From: Rhodococcus jostii RHA1
GTDB lineage: Bacteria > Actinomycetota > Actinomycetes > Mycobacteriales > Mycobacteriaceae
NCBI RefSeq assembly: GCF_000014565.1
Contig: NC_008268.1
Coordinates: 7,568,501 to 7,632,500 of the forward strand
DNA length: 64,000 bases
Direction of reading: 5' to 3'
Every line of letters begins with the position of its first letter. Within the stretch, counting starts at the first letter, position 1. This document shows positions 1-9,093 of this stretch, in pieces. The notes beneath the pieces are model-generated. The model did not search any database. It worked only from the letters and a program-made list of their open reading frames with translations, and was not told the DNA's origin. The translations under genes and the position numbers were made by a program.

Positions 1-372
1 GGCCGACGCCCGCGCCTGCCCGAGGATGAACCGCAGCTCGCGCCCTCGGTAGATCGGGACTATGGGGTTGGCGACGGCGCCTAGCTTCATGATCGCTTGG
101 TAGACGATGACCGCTTCGGCCCGATTGGCGAGCTGGAACGAGACCACGTCGTCGGCGCCGATTCCGGCCGAATGCAGCGCAGCAGCGAGCGTGGTGGCGT
201 TGCGGTCGACGTCGGCGAAGGTCAACCGTGTGTCGCCGTCGATCACGGCCACTGCATCGGGGAACTGCGAGGCGGCGCGCGTCAAGTAGTGCCCGATCGG
301 TTGATCACGCCAGTGCCCTGACTCGCGGTAGGAATGGCCAAGGTCTGGCGTCGGTGGGCGCGTCGGCCACAT
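1..372 (-). CDS. AMP-dependent acyl-CoA synthetase, N-terminal part (runs off the window)
   Basis: The minus strand is open for 124 codons from an ATG at 372 to the window edge, with GGAGG five bases before the start. The protein begins MWPTRPPTPDLGHSYRES and continues through LTFADVDRNATTLAAAL, VSFQLANRAEAVIVYQAIMK and NPIVPIYRGRELRFIL. This is the usual N-terminal half-domain of adenylate-forming acid-CoA ligases (ANL superfamily), closest in feel to the cyclohexanecarboxylate- and fatty-acid-CoA ligase group. The AMP-binding P-loop and catalytic lysine lie outside the window, so the substrate cannot be judged. It is divergent from the FadR-type regulator that starts at 506, which may control it. 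Confidence 0.85.
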   Translation of the reverse strand, partial: MWPTRPPTPDLGHSYRESGHWRDQPIGHYLTRAASQFPDAVAVIDGDTRLTFADVDRNATTLAAALHSAGIGADDVVSFQLANRAEAVIVYQAIMKLGAVANPIVPIYRGRELRFILGQARASA

Positions 373-452
373 CTTTACCTCCGGGAGAGCATCACGTTCG
401 GATGTTGACTGGTGCCACGTGTTGACGGGTGTCACGCTAGCCACTTTCCCTA

Positions 453-468
453 AATATGTACAGAGTTT
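453..468. promoter_or_regulatory. Putative FadR-type operator, copy 1
   Basis: The sequence AATATGTACAGAGTTT lies 37 bases before the chosen start of the FadR-type regulator, in the gap between it and the divergent CoA ligase. Its core ATGTACAGA recurs exactly at 1324-1332, before the MHS carrier. TGTACA is self-complementary, as expected for a dimeric GntR-family regulator. The operator role is inferred. Confidence 0.4.
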
Positions 469-505
469 GTCGATTCTCTCTCGGAGCTGGGTAGGGTTTG
501 TACGC

Positions 506-1297
506 ATGGCGGCTACACATCGAACTGTCGACGAGCGCACCGGGAACGCACTGACGCCGGACGACGCCCATCGCGCACCGGGCAGAGCCCCGAAAATGTC
601 CGAACGCATCGCGAACCAGATAGCGGACGAGATCCTCGGGGGCGGCATCGTGGCCGGTGACCGGCTGCCGACCGAGAAGGAGATGGTCGCCGAGTACGGC
701 GTGGCGCGCACGACTGTGCGCGAAGCCCTCCGGCTGCTCGAGAGCCGAGGCCTGGTCACCATTCGGGCCGGTGTCGGCGGCGGCCCCGTCGCGTGTCGGC
801 CTCAATTCGAATCACTGGGCAACACCATGAAACTGTTCCTGCAGCTCGAGGGTGCAAATCTCAGCGACGTCATCGACACCCGGCTGACCCTGGAACCGGT
901 GGTCGCGCAACAGGCCACGCCTCGAATTACGGACGGCCAGCTGGACGAATTGCAGGCAGCGCTCGACAGCATGCGGACGCGGCCCGACGACTACGCCAAC
1001 TTCATCGAGAAGAACGCGCTGTTCCACACCACCATCTACACCGCATCCGGAAACCCGGTGCTGCGCATCCTCATGGAAACGCTGCTGCTCCTGGTGCGGG
1101 ACGCGGAACCCTCGCGGCACCCTGAGATCACCCGCACCGCCGCCGTCGAAGCGCAGCAACTGGTGCTCAATGCCATGCGCTCCCGAAATGCGTCCGCCGC
1201 AGGGGAGGCGATGGAGGCCTTCGTCCACGACACCGCGAAGTACTACCGTAAGCGCCTTGCGCACATCATCTCCGAGCCCGTGCACTGGCAGCTCTAG
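506..1297 (+). CDS. FadR-subfamily GntR transcriptional regulator (FCD ligand domain)
   Basis: 263 residues from ATG 506. An in-frame GTG at 419 would add 29 residues but overlaps the putative operator, and ATG 596 (MSERIANQIADEIL) is a possible shorter start. An N-terminal winged helix is visible: GDRLPTEKEMVAEYGVARTT followed by VREALRLLESRGLV. A helical FCD-type effector domain follows (DTRLTLEPVVAQQATPRIT, FHTTIYTASGNPVLRILMET). FCD regulators bind metal-carboxylate or acyl effectors and usually repress adjacent catabolic genes. Neighbours are a divergent acyl-CoA ligase and a downstream MHS carrier. The repeated ATGTACAGA element suggests self-regulation and control of the carrier. Confidence 0.9.
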   Translation: MAATHRTVDERTGNALTPDDAHRAPGRAPKMSERIANQIADEILGGGIVAGDRLPTEKEMVAEYGVARTTVREALRLLESRGLVTIRAGVGGGPVACRPQFESLGNTMKLFLQLEGANLSDVIDTRLTLEPVVAQQATPRITDGQLDELQAALDSMRTRPDDYANFIEKNALFHTTIYTASGNPVLRILMETLLLLVRDAEPSRHPEITRTAAVEAQQLVLNAMRSRNASAAGEAMEAFVHDTAKYYRKRLAHIISEPVHWQL

Positions 1298-1321
1298 CGG
1301 ACTGCTTCCATTAATATTCGG

Positions 1322-1337
1322 AAACATGTACAGATTT
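1322..1337. promoter_or_regulatory. Putative FadR-type operator, copy 2
   Basis: AAACATGTACAGATTT lies about 100 bases before the MHS carrier start and repeats the ATGTACAGA core seen at 455-463 in front of the regulator. Probably a second binding site for the same regulator; this is inference from the shared word and its position. Confidence 0.4.
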
Positions 1338-1436
1338 AGCGGATGCGCGGTTATGGTGTGGAAGCGCTCGCACGAGGTGACCCACTCCCACCTGCGGTAG
1401 GCGCACCTTCGGTCCACGCTTTCGCACAGAAATGAG

Positions 1437-2789
1437 ATGTTCGTGGCGACCCACACGAATTCCACATCGCGCACCCTCGAGCAAACCAGACGCCGCGGCG
1501 TTCTCGCCGCGGCTGTCGGCACCATCGTCGAGTACTACGACCTCACCGTCTACGCATACCTGGCCGTGGTCGTCAGCCCACTGTTCTTCCCCGGCAACGA
1601 CCCCACCGCCGCACTGCTCGCCAGTCTCGCCGTCTTCGCGTCGGCCTACCTCATGCGCCCCATCGGCGGCATCTTCTTCGGCCGCCTCGGGGACCGGCAC
1701 GGACGCAAGCGCGCTCTGCTGGTGTCCGTGCTGCTGATGGGGGTCGGCAGCCTCCTCATGGCATGCCTGCCGAAGTACGCGTCAGCGGGCATCGTCGCGC
1801 CGATCCTGCTCGTCCTCGCACGACTGGTGCAGGGTTTCTCCGCCGGCGGAGAACTCGGCGGAGCATTGACCTACGTCTACGAGACCGTCGGGGAAAAACG
1901 CAAGGGTCTGGGCGCCTCGTTCGTCGCACTCGGCAGCAACGGTGGTTTCGCGCTCGCCGCAATTGCGGTCGGGACCGTCTCAGCGCTCACCACCGAACCA
2001 CAGATGACCAGCTGGGGCTGGCGAATCCCGTTCCTGCTCGGCGTCCCGCTGCTGCTGTTCTGCCTGTGGACCCGGACCCGCATCGAGGACACCGCCCAGT
2101 TCGAGAACGCCGCGGCAAAGGACGACCTGGCGAAGTCACCGTTCACCGAACTCATCCGCACACACCCCAAGCAGGTTCTGCAGGTATTCGGGCTCGGCGT
2201 GGCACAGAATGCCACGGGCTACATGGTGCTCACCTACATCGGCATCCACCTGGTCCGCCAGGGCGGCTTCGATCGGACCGCGGTCACCTGGACGACCGCG
2301 CTCATCATCGTCCTCATCGCGCTGCTGATGCCGATCGCCGGTCTACTCGTCGACAGATTCGGCAGCGTCCCGGTCGCGGCAGCCGGACTGATCGGATCCG
2401 GCATCCTTGCTTACCCGGCCATGTCGCTGATGGGCGGCCACGGGCTCGTCGTCGCGGGCGTGGCATTCTTCCTCTTCGCGCTCGGCACCCCGCTCATCCA
2501 GGTCGCCACCGCACCACTGTTCCCATCGCTGTTCAACTCTCGCGTCAGGCTCACCGGCGTCGCCCTGGGCTTCAACCTGGCGACGATCGCGACCGGCGGA
2601 ACGGCCGCATATATCGCCACCTGGCTGATCGACCGGACCGGCAGCGCCTTGTCGCCGGCATACTTTCTCGCCGGATCGTGCCTCATCGGGTTGCTGACCC
2701 TGTTCAGCATCCGAACCGCAACCTACGGCGGCGTCCGCCGCGAGTCCGCCTCCCACACGGAAACCGCTGCGCCGCAGAACGTCCGATAG
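1437..2789 (+). CDS. MFS transporter, metabolite:H+ symporter (MHS) family
   Basis: 450 residues, hydrophobic throughout. It carries the MFS loop motif GRLGDRHGRKRALL near residue 80 and the MHS-type RLVQGFSAGGELGG near residue 130. MHS carriers (ShiA, KgtP, ProP type) import carboxylates or zwitterions with protons. The N-terminal VEYYDLTVYAYLAV is a typical MHS first helix. It follows the FadR-type regulator on the same strand with a 139-base gap holding a putative operator, and probably imports the acid that the neighbouring ligase activates. The ribosome site before ATG 1437 is weak. Confidence 0.88.
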   Translation: MFVATHTNSTSRTLEQTRRRGVLAAAVGTIVEYYDLTVYAYLAVVVSPLFFPGNDPTAALLASLAVFASAYLMRPIGGIFFGRLGDRHGRKRALLVSVLLMGVGSLLMACLPKYASAGIVAPILLVLARLVQGFSAGGELGGALTYVYETVGEKRKGLGASFVALGSNGGFALAAIAVGTVSALTTEPQMTSWGWRIPFLLGVPLLLFCLWTRTRIEDTAQFENAAAKDDLAKSPFTELIRTHPKQVLQVFGLGVAQNATGYMVLTYIGIHLVRQGGFDRTAVTWTTALIIVLIALLMPIAGLLVDRFGSVPVAAAGLIGSGILAYPAMSLMGGHGLVVAGVAFFLFALGTPLIQVATAPLFPSLFNSRVRLTGVALGFNLATIATGGTAAYIATWLIDRTGSALSPAYFLAGSCLIGLLTLFSIRTATYGGVRRESASHTETAAPQNVR

Positions 2790-3115
2790 TGATGGCCGGA
2801 GCCTGGGATATGCGCCGTTTCACGGCTACCGGTATCACCTTGGTTGGCGAACCAGTCTGTCGTCACTCAGGTGCATCTGCTGAAGCTGTGGATTTGTCCG
2901 TCGGGAGTCACGGTAGCTGTCGGCAGTTGCGTGGTCACCACGCGTCGTCCCGTTCGTCCGGATCCGCCTCCAGCTCAGCGCCAACCGAAACCGGCGCAGG
3001 GGCAAGCGGACCCCCTCGCAACTGTGCAGAGATCGCGAGCACGAGGTCTGTCGGCAGGGGCGGCACGAGGCGGGGCAATTGTGGTCCTCCGACTCGGAGC
3101 TCGTGACGAATGGGT

Positions 3116-3144
3116 CGCCCCGCACCGGAGTCCGGTGCGGGGCG
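3116..3144 (-). terminator. Hairpin terminator of the valine-type operon
   Basis: A perfect inverted repeat has 14-base arms (CGCCCCGCACCGGA and its complement) around a single G. It begins 17 bases past the TAG stop of the enoyl-CoA hydratase on the minus strand. There is no U-run, as is common for actinobacterial terminators. The 370-base stretch 2790-3161 holds no gene I can support. Confidence 0.65.
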
Positions 3145-3161
3145 ATTATCCACTGTGGCGC

Positions 3162-3938
3162 CTAGCGGTGTGTGAACGCAGGCGTGCGCTTCTCCACGAA
3201 CGCGGCCATGCCTTCCTTCTGGTCCTCGGTGGCGAAGGTGGAGTGGAAGACCCGCCGTTCGAAGCGGATCCCTTCGGTGAGGGTGGTCTCGAATGCCCGG
3301 TTGACTGCTTCCTTCGCCATCATCGCGACGGGCAGTGACATCTCGGCGACAGTGGTGGCGGTCTGCAGTGCTTCGTCGAACAGGTCGGCGGCGGGGACGA
3401 TCCGGGACACGAGTCCGGCGCGTTCGGCCTCCTCGGCGTCCATGGTGCGGCCGGTCAGGCACAGCTCCATCGCCTTCGCCTTACCGACGGCGCGGGTGAG
3501 GCGTTGTGAGCCGCCGATGCCGGGGATGACGCCGAGCTTGATCTCGGGCTGACCGAACTTGGCGGTGTCCGCGGCGAGAAGGATGTCGCACATCATTGCC
3601 AGCTCGCAGCCGCCGCCGAGGGCGTATCCCGCGACTGCGGCGATGATGGGTTTGCGTGCGGCGGCGATGCGGTCGCCGATGGAGAAGAAGTCGTCCAGGT
3701 AGACGTCCATGTACGACTTGGTTTGCATTTCTTTGATGTCGGCGCCGGCGGCGAAGGCGCGGTCGGAGCCGGTGACGAGGATGGCCCCGATGTCGCTGTC
3801 GGTGTCGAGTTCTTCGACGGCGGTGACGAGTTCGCGTAGAAGCTGGGTGTTCAACGCGTTGAGCGCTTTCGGGCGGTTGAGGGTGATGATTCCGACCCGA
3901 CCTTTGCGGTCGAGGAGGATGGTGTCGTAGTCGGTCAC
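3162..3938 (-). CDS. Enoyl-CoA hydratase
   Basis: 258 residues from GTG 3938, which overlaps the stop of the preceding gene (GTGA), so translation is probably coupled. Crotonase landmarks are present: [22 protein letters not shown], and both catalytic glutamates in [11 protein letters not shown] and [16 protein letters not shown]. The length matches short-chain hydratases such as mycobacterial EchA8. Being third after an acyl-CoA dehydrogenase and a 3-hydroxyisobutyryl-CoA hydrolase, it probably hydrates methacrylyl-CoA in valine breakdown, though the fold alone would also allow crotonyl-CoA. From memory, mycobacteria keep the same hydrolase-hydratase pair (echA9-echA8). Confidence 0.93.
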   Translation of the reverse strand: MTDYDTILLDRKGRVGIITLNRPKALNALNTQLLRELVTAVEELDTDSDIGAILVTGSDRAFAAGADIKEMQTKSYMDVYLDDFFSIGDRIAAARKPIIAAVAGYALGGGCELAMMCDILLAADTAKFGQPEIKLGVIPGIGGSQRLTRAVGKAKAMELCLTGRTMDAEEAERAGLVSRIVPAADLFDEALQTATTVAEMSLPVAMMAKEAVNRAFETTLTEGIRFERRVFHSTFATEDQKEGMAAFVEKRTPAFTHR

Positions 3939-5005
3939 TGGTCTTCTCCGGTTGTGGTGGGTGGGGTGAGCCCGAGTTCGAGGTCGCCGAGTGGGGCGAA
4001 GAACGCGTCGACCTGCGCTTCGTCGACCTCCTCGATGGTGGCGGGCGACCATTGCGGGTTGCGGTCCTTGTCCACGACCTGCGCGCGGATGCCCTCGACG
4101 AGGTCGGGTGAGCTCAGGCAGGCGACGGACACCCGGAATTCGTCGTTGAGGACTTCCTCGAGGCTGCCGGCCCGCCGGGCGCGGCGCAGCGATGTCAGGG
4201 TGACCGCGCACGCGGTCGGCGACTTCGCGCGCACCTGCTCGGCCGCCTTCCGAGCCTCGGGCACCCCACTGGCCTGCAGCCGGGCGACGATGTCGGCGAC
4301 ACTGTTCGCCGAGTACGCGGCGTCGATCCAACCCCGCTGCGCCAGCAGTTCCGAGGCGGGAGCCGGTTCGGTGAACCGTGCCAGGGCATCCTCCACGGAC
4401 GTGGTCGCCAGCACGTCGAGGAACCGCTCGATCTTCTCCGACGGGATGAAATGGTCGGCGAACCCGCACGCGATCGCATCCCCGGCACTGAGCCGCGCCG
4501 TCGTCAACGCGATATGCGTGCCCAACTCCCCCGGGGTCCGGGCCAGCAGATACGTGCCCCCGACATCGGGAACGAAACCGATCCCGGTCTCGGGCATGCC
4601 GATCATCGACCGCTCGGTGACGATCCGCACGCTGCCGTGCGCCGACACCCCGACGCCGCCGCCCATCACGATGCCGTCCATGATCGCCACATACGGCTTG
4701 CCGTAGTTCGCGATGGCCGCGTTGAGGAGGTACTCCTCGCGCCAGAACTCCCGCGAACCGGTGCCCCCGTCCTTCGCGTCGTGGTAGATCGAGACGATGT
4801 CGCCGCCGGCGCACAGGCCACGCTCACCGGCACCGGTGATCACCACCGCCCGCACCGCGTCGTCGCCGGACCACTCGGCCAACGCCGCCGCGATCTGCCG
4901 CACCATCGCATGATTGAGGGCGTTGATCGCCCGGGGCCGATTGAGCACGATCCGGCCCAACCCGTCCCGCTTCTCGACAATTACCTCGGATTCAGCAATC
5001 ATCAT
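3935..5005 (-). CDS. 3-hydroxyisobutyryl-CoA hydrolase
   Basis: 356 residues from ATG 5005; a second ATG at 5002 has the better spacing from the AGGAG site. It is a long crotonase with [19 protein letters not shown], and the hydrolase-type signature [15 protein letters not shown], plus a C-terminal extension beyond the hydratase core. The family releases 3-hydroxyisobutyrate from its CoA ester in valine catabolism. It overlaps the dehydrogenase upstream (ATGA) and the hydratase downstream (GTGA) by four bases each, so the three products are likely made together. The free acid could then be oxidised by the MmsB-like dehydrogenase encoded at 11291-12196. Confidence 0.93.
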   Translation of the reverse strand: MMIAESEVIVEKRDGLGRIVLNRPRAINALNHAMVRQIAAALAEWSGDDAVRAVVITGAGERGLCAGGDIVSIYHDAKDGGTGSREFWREEYLLNAAIANYGKPYVAIMDGIVMGGGVGVSAHGSVRIVTERSMIGMPETGIGFVPDVGGTYLLARTPGELGTHIALTTARLSAGDAIACGFADHFIPSEKIERFLDVLATTSVEDALARFTEPAPASELLAQRGWIDAAYSANSVADIVARLQASGVPEARKAAEQVRAKSPTACAVTLTSLRRARRAGSLEEVLNDEFRVSVACLSSPDLVEGIRAQVVDKDRNPQWSPATIEEVDEAQVDAFFAPLGDLELGLTPPTTTGEDQ

Positions 5006-6147
5006 GCTCCTCTGTTTCCGATGACGCTGCGGGCGATGACCACCCGCATGATCTCGTTGCTGCCCTCGAGGATCTGGTGGACCCGCAGGTCGCGGACGAT
5101 CTTCTCGATTCCGTACTCCGCAAGATAGCCGTACCCCCCGTGCAGCTGCAGCGCCCGGTTGGCCACCTCGAAACCGGTGTCGGTGGCGAAGCGCTTCGCC
5201 ATCGCACACAGTTCGACGACGTCGGGAGCGCCGTCCTCGAGCGCGGCCGCCGCCCGCCACAGCAGGGTGCGGGCCGCCTCCAGTTCGGTGCGCATGTCGG
5301 CGAGCTGGAACTGCAGGGCCTGCGAGTCGAGCAACGGCGCACCGAACGCCTTCCGGTCCGTCAGGTAGGCGACGGCCCGCTCCAGCGCGGTCTGCGCGCC
5401 GCCCACCGAACACGCCGCGATGTTGAGCCGGCCCCCGTTCAGGCCCGCCATCGCGATCCGGAACCCGCCGCCCTCGGAACCGAGCAGGTTGCCCGCCGGC
5501 ACCCGCACGTCCTCGAAGATCACCTGACGGGTGGGCTGGGCGTTCCAGCCCATCTTCACCTCGTTCGGCCCGAACGACAGACCCGGCGAACCCTTCGGGA
5601 CGATGAACGCCGAAATCCCGCGGGGCCCGCCCTCCCCGGTGCGGGCCATCACCACATACACCTCCGAGGTGCCGGCACCGGAGATGAACTGCTTGACCCC
5701 GTTGAGGACGTAGTCGTCGCCGTCGCGGACCGCCCGGGTGCTCAGCGCCGCCGCATCCGAACCGGCACCCGGCTCGGTCAGGCAGTAACTGCCGAGCTGA
5801 TCCATCGAACACAGCCCCGGCACCCACGCGCGGCGCTGCTCGTCGGTGCCGAACCGGTCGATCATCCACGTCACCATGTTGTGGATCGAGATGTAGGCGG
5901 CGATCGACGGGCACCCCTTCGCGAGCTGCTCGAAGATCCGGGCCGCGTCGACACGAGTGAGCTCGGATCCCCCCACATCCTCGCGGATGTAGATCCCACC
6001 CATCCCCAACGACGCCGCCTTACGCAGGACATCCACGGGGAAATGCTTGGCCTGATCCCATTCCACGGCGTGAGGCGCGAGATGCTCGGCCGCGAAGTCG
6101 CGGGCAGTGTCGCTGATCGCCCGCTCGTCATCGGTCAAGGTGAACAT
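5002..6147 (-). CDS. Acyl-CoA dehydrogenase, isobutyryl-CoA type
   Basis: 381 residues from ATG 6147 (MFTLTDDERAISDTARDFA). Readings that start earlier add residues unlike the family. Signatures are YCLTEPGAGSDAAA, RQVIFEDVRVPAGNLLG and the C-terminal catalytic-glutamate segment VHQILEGSNEIMR. The last of these closely resembles isobutyryl- and short/branched-chain acyl-CoA dehydrogenases. FAD-dependent desaturation of isobutyryl-CoA would feed the two crotonases that follow in the same overlapping operon. It is divergent from a MarR-type regulator across a 205-base gap containing a 17-base palindrome. Confidence 0.92.
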   Translation of the reverse strand: MFTLTDDERAISDTARDFAAEHLAPHAVEWDQAKHFPVDVLRKAASLGMGGIYIREDVGGSELTRVDAARIFEQLAKGCPSIAAYISIHNMVTWMIDRFGTDEQRRAWVPGLCSMDQLGSYCLTEPGAGSDAAALSTRAVRDGDDYVLNGVKQFISGAGTSEVYVVMARTGEGGPRGISAFIVPKGSPGLSFGPNEVKMGWNAQPTRQVIFEDVRVPAGNLLGSEGGGFRIAMAGLNGGRLNIAACSVGGAQTALERAVAYLTDRKAFGAPLLDSQALQFQLADMRTELEAARTLLWRAAAALEDGAPDVVELCAMAKRFATDTGFEVANRALQLHGGYGYLAEYGIEKIVRDLRVHQILEGSNEIMRVVIARSVIGNRGA

Positions 6148-6212
6148 ATGAATCGACCCTTTCAGATCGGGGAAGTTGGAAGTACTATAGTTGGACATCC
6201 AGGTAAATTGCC

Positions 6213-6229
6213 AGTGGGTGTGACCCACT
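6213..6229. promoter_or_regulatory. Palindrome between valine-type operon and MarR gene
   Basis: AGTGGGT-GTG-ACCCACT, seven-base perfect arms around three bases, sits between the divergent acyl-CoA dehydrogenase and marR-like genes. The piece TGACCCACTCC (6221-6231) occurs again at 1378-1388, ahead of the MHS carrier. It is a candidate site for the MarR or LysR protein encoded next door. Confidence 0.4.
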
Positions 6230-6352
6230 CCGAAATCAGAAACCCTTCGACAGGGGAAGTGCCGTCACGGTCCCGTGTCGAATACGGGTTTCGCGAAATA
6301 CCCACTCGGGGCGTTCATTCGATGCCCATTCCGGACAACTAGGAGGCTTCAG

Positions 6353-6871
6353 GTGGCCACTGCGCAACCACCCCACTCGGCGCCGGCTGCCGACTCCGTG
6401 GCGCCGTATGCATCGCTGATCGCCGCCGTACTGCAAACCCAGAAGCTGATCGGCCATCAACTCAACTCCACGTTGCGTCCACTCGGGCTGTCCTTCGCCC
6501 GGTACGAGGTCTTGGCCATGATGGTCGCCGCGAACGCCCCGCTGCCCATGGTGCGGATCGTCCGCGCCCTGGACAGGCATCCCACCACCATCGGAACGCT
6601 GATCGAAGGACTCGAAGGTTCCGGGTTGGCCGTACGGACGATCAATCGTGCCGATCGCCGCTCGACCCTCGTCACGATCACCGACAAGGGTCGCGAGGTG
6701 GCTATCTCGGCGACCCGGGCCCTCGACGCCCTCGCCCTCGTGGACCCGCAGGTAATGCGCCGTCTCCACGACGATCTGCACCAGCTCCTCTCCGCGACCC
6801 GACGTGCATCGACCGCCGCACCGGGCGGAGACCACCCCGCGGTGGCCGACCTGCCGGGAGGCACACCGTGA
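6353..6871 (+). CDS. MarR-family transcriptional regulator
   Basis: 172 residues from GTG 6353, chosen because AGGAGG stands seven bases upstream; the longer reading from 6275 has no such site. The winged helix is clear: LRPLGLSFARYEVLAMMV, VRIVRALDRHPTTIGTLIEG, then the wing AVRTINRADRRSTLVTITDKG. The protein is a typical MarR dimer subunit. It is divergent from the acyl-CoA dehydrogenase operon and overlaps the downstream LysR gene by four bases. It probably senses an acyl-CoA or an aromatic acid, but the sequence does not show the ligand. Confidence 0.9.
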   Translation: MATAQPPHSAPAADSVAPYASLIAAVLQTQKLIGHQLNSTLRPLGLSFARYEVLAMMVAANAPLPMVRIVRALDRHPTTIGTLIEGLEGSGLAVRTINRADRRSTLVTITDKGREVAISATRALDALALVDPQVMRRLHDDLHQLLSATRRASTAAPGGDHPAVADLPGGTP

Positions 6872-7779
6872 TCGACGTCCGCAACATCCGCTCGGATGAC
6901 CTTCGGTACTTGCTCGCCGTGGCGCGAACCGGTCGCCGCCGATCCGCGGCGCTGGACCTGGGCGTCGACCACACCACTGTCTCGCGGCGTGTGCGTGCGC
7001 TCGAGAAGGCCCTGGGTGTCCGTCTGCTGCAGCGTAGTGCCGACGGATGGGAGCTGACCGATGTCGGCCGATCGATCGCGGAGAAGGCGCGACAGATCGA
7101 GGAAGCCGTTCAGGAAGCCGCTGACGTGGTCCTCGGTATCAGTGAGAATCCACTCCGGGGGACCATCCGGATCACCGCTCCGGACGGATTCGGATCGTTG
7201 TTCGTCGCTCCCGCACTGGCCAAGCTGCGAATGAGTCACCCGCACCTTGTCGTCGAGTTGATCACCGATACAAGGCAATTGAATCTCTACCAATCAGGGT
7301 TCGACCTCGCGGTCGCGGTGGGCACACCGATCACCAGTCGGCTGGTCTCCGAACGTGTTTGCCAGTACTCGCTCGGGTTGTACGGCAGCGAGGAGTACTT
7401 TCGCGCGCACGGCGAACCCGGCAGTCTGGACGAGCTGACAGCGCACCCGCTGGTCTTCTTCGTCGACTCCTTGCTGCAGGTCGGGGATCTCGACTTGAAC
7501 CGGCACCTGCCCGGTGTCGCGGCAAAGTTCATGTCCACCAACATCTTCGCTCATGTCGCAGCCACGCGATCCGGCGGCGGCATCGGACTGCTGCCGGCGT
7601 TCATGGCGGACCAGCACGCCGACCTGCGCAGGATCTTGCCCGATGCCGTCGACGTCCGGCTCGCCTTCTCCCTGGCCGCGCGCCGCGAAAGCCTCACCAA
7701 TCCGGCGGTCCAGGCAGTCCGGCAGGCGATTCAGGAAGAGGCACGCAGTCGGCGAGACGAACTGGTCCCCACCGTGTAG
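6868..7779 (+). CDS. LysR-family transcriptional regulator
   Basis: 303 residues from GTG 6868, overlapping the MarR stop (GTGA) and preceded by GGGAGG. The N-terminal helix-turn-helix is DLRYLLAVARTGRRRSAALD then LGVDHTTVSRRVRALEKALG. A periplasmic-binding-protein-like effector domain follows (GTIRITAPDGFGSLFVAPAL to the end). It resembles the single-substrate GcvA/AmpR-like branch. Coupled translation of a MarR and a LysR regulator is uncommon and suggests both act on the flanking operons, one on each side. Confidence 0.9.
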   Translation: MIDVRNIRSDDLRYLLAVARTGRRRSAALDLGVDHTTVSRRVRALEKALGVRLLQRSADGWELTDVGRSIAEKARQIEEAVQEAADVVLGISENPLRGTIRITAPDGFGSLFVAPALAKLRMSHPHLVVELITDTRQLNLYQSGFDLAVAVGTPITSRLVSERVCQYSLGLYGSEEYFRAHGEPGSLDELTAHPLVFFVDSLLQVGDLDLNRHLPGVAAKFMSTNIFAHVAATRSGGGIGLLPAFMADQHADLRRILPDAVDVRLAFSLAARRESLTNPAVQAVRQAIQEEARSRRDELVPTV

Positions 7780-7864
7780 TTGCCGGGCGCACCCGGGGCG
7801 GCGCCGCAGGACGCAGACTCCTGCAACGCCGCTGACCGGTGCGCCAGTCGGACTCGCACCGACT

Positions 7865-9079
7865 TCATGCCTGCGCGGGCACCATCGCATCGAGCGGATC
7901 GGCGGCGTCGACCGAGTCGAGCCAGTCGAGAATCTGTTCGGTGTGCTGTCCGAGCACCGGCGGTGCAGCATGCGCGGACCGCACCAGCGACGCACCGTCG
8001 GCCGTTTCCATCCGCAAGGACGGACCCGGCAACTGCACCGGCCCCACCACTGGGTGCTCGACCTGCACCAGCAGCCCCTGGCTGCGGGTCTGCTCCCACT
8101 CGTAGACCTCGTCGATGGTGCGGATCGACCCCGCCGGAACACCCGCGGCCTCGAGCGCGGCGAGGACATCGACCCGCGTGCGGTCGGCGAAATCGGCCTC
8201 GATCGCGGCGATCAACGCCTCCCGCGCCGCGACCCGGTCCCGGTTGACCGCGAACCGCGGATCCTGAGCCGACAGACCGGCCACCGGGGCGAACTTTTCC
8301 CAGATCGCCTCGCTGCCGACCGCGATCTGAACGTATCCGTCGGCGCAGCGGAAGCTTCCGTACGGTGCGATTTGCGGGTGGTGATTGCCGGACCGCTGCG
8401 CGACCTGTCCACCGACCGTCCACTTGGTGCCCTGGAAGGTGTGGGCGCTGATCGCCGCGGCCAACAGGGACGTCCGCACCACCATGCCCTTGCCCGTCTT
8501 CTCCCTCGACGCCAGTGCGGCCGACACCCCGGCGGTTCCGTGGACGCCGGCGAGGACGTCGGCGATCGGGATCCCGATCCGCGTCGGCTCCCCGTCGGGG
8601 TCTCCGGTCACCGACATCAGCCCGGCCTCACCCTGGGCGATCTGGTCGTAGCCGGCGCGGGATCCCTCCGGCCCGTCATGCCCGAAGCCGGTGATCGACA
8701 ACGTGATCAGCCGCGGGTTGAGCTCCTCGAGCACGTCGGCGGGAAAGCCCAGCCGATCGAATGCGCCAGGCCGCAGGTTCTCGATGAGCACGTCCGCCCG
8801 CCGGATCAGCCGACGCAGCGCATCCTTGCCGTGCTCGGATTTGAGGTCGAGGACGATCGATTCCTTGTTCCGGTTCGCCGACATGAAGTACGACGACTGC
8901 GGGTCGTCGGCCGGCCCGACGAACGGCGGCCCCCAGGTGCGGGAGTCGTCGCCGGTGCCCGGGGCTTCGACCTTGATCACGCGGGCACCGAGGTCACCGA
9001 GCATCATCGCGGCGATGGGCCCCGCCAGCGCCCGCGAGAGGTCGAGCACGAGGATGTCGCCCAAGGGTCCGACAGTCAT
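7865..9079 (-). CDS. CaiB/BaiF family (class III) CoA-transferase
   Basis: 404 residues from ATG 9079 with a GGGAGC ribosome site. It starts ILVLDLSRALAGPIAAMMLG then DLGARVIKVEAPGTGDDSR, the standard class III N-terminus. It retains the aspartate of AGYDQIAQGEAGLMSVTG, equivalent to the catalytic Asp of formyl-CoA transferase. Members move CoA between carboxylates, often for substrates that are hard to activate, and some are racemases such as AMACR; the intact formyl-transferase-like layout makes transfer more likely. It is the last gene of the minus-strand set with aldehyde dehydrogenase, adenylate kinase and MmsB-like dehydrogenase; the gap to the aldehyde dehydrogenase is 14 bases. Confidence 0.9.
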   Translation of the reverse strand: MTVGPLGDILVLDLSRALAGPIAAMMLGDLGARVIKVEAPGTGDDSRTWGPPFVGPADDPQSSYFMSANRNKESIVLDLKSEHGKDALRRLIRRADVLIENLRPGAFDRLGFPADVLEELNPRLITLSITGFGHDGPEGSRAGYDQIAQGEAGLMSVTGDPDGEPTRIGIPIADVLAGVHGTAGVSAALASREKTGKGMVVRTSLLAAAISAHTFQGTKWTVGGQVAQRSGNHHPQIAPYGSFRCADGYVQIAVGSEAIWEKFAPVAGLSAQDPRFAVNRDRVAAREALIAAIEADFADRTRVDVLAALEAAGVPAGSIRTIDEVYEWEQTRSQGLLVQVEHPVVGPVQLPGPSLRMETADGASLVRSAHAAPPVLGQHTEQILDWLDSVDAADPLDAMVPAQA

Positions 9080-9093
9080 GGTGTGCTCCCTTC

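Noticed and set aside
3939..4814. N-terminal extension of the enoyl-CoA hydratase frame
   Set aside because: It is a shadow of the 3-hydroxyisobutyryl-CoA hydrolase; the crotonase domain starts at GTG 3938.
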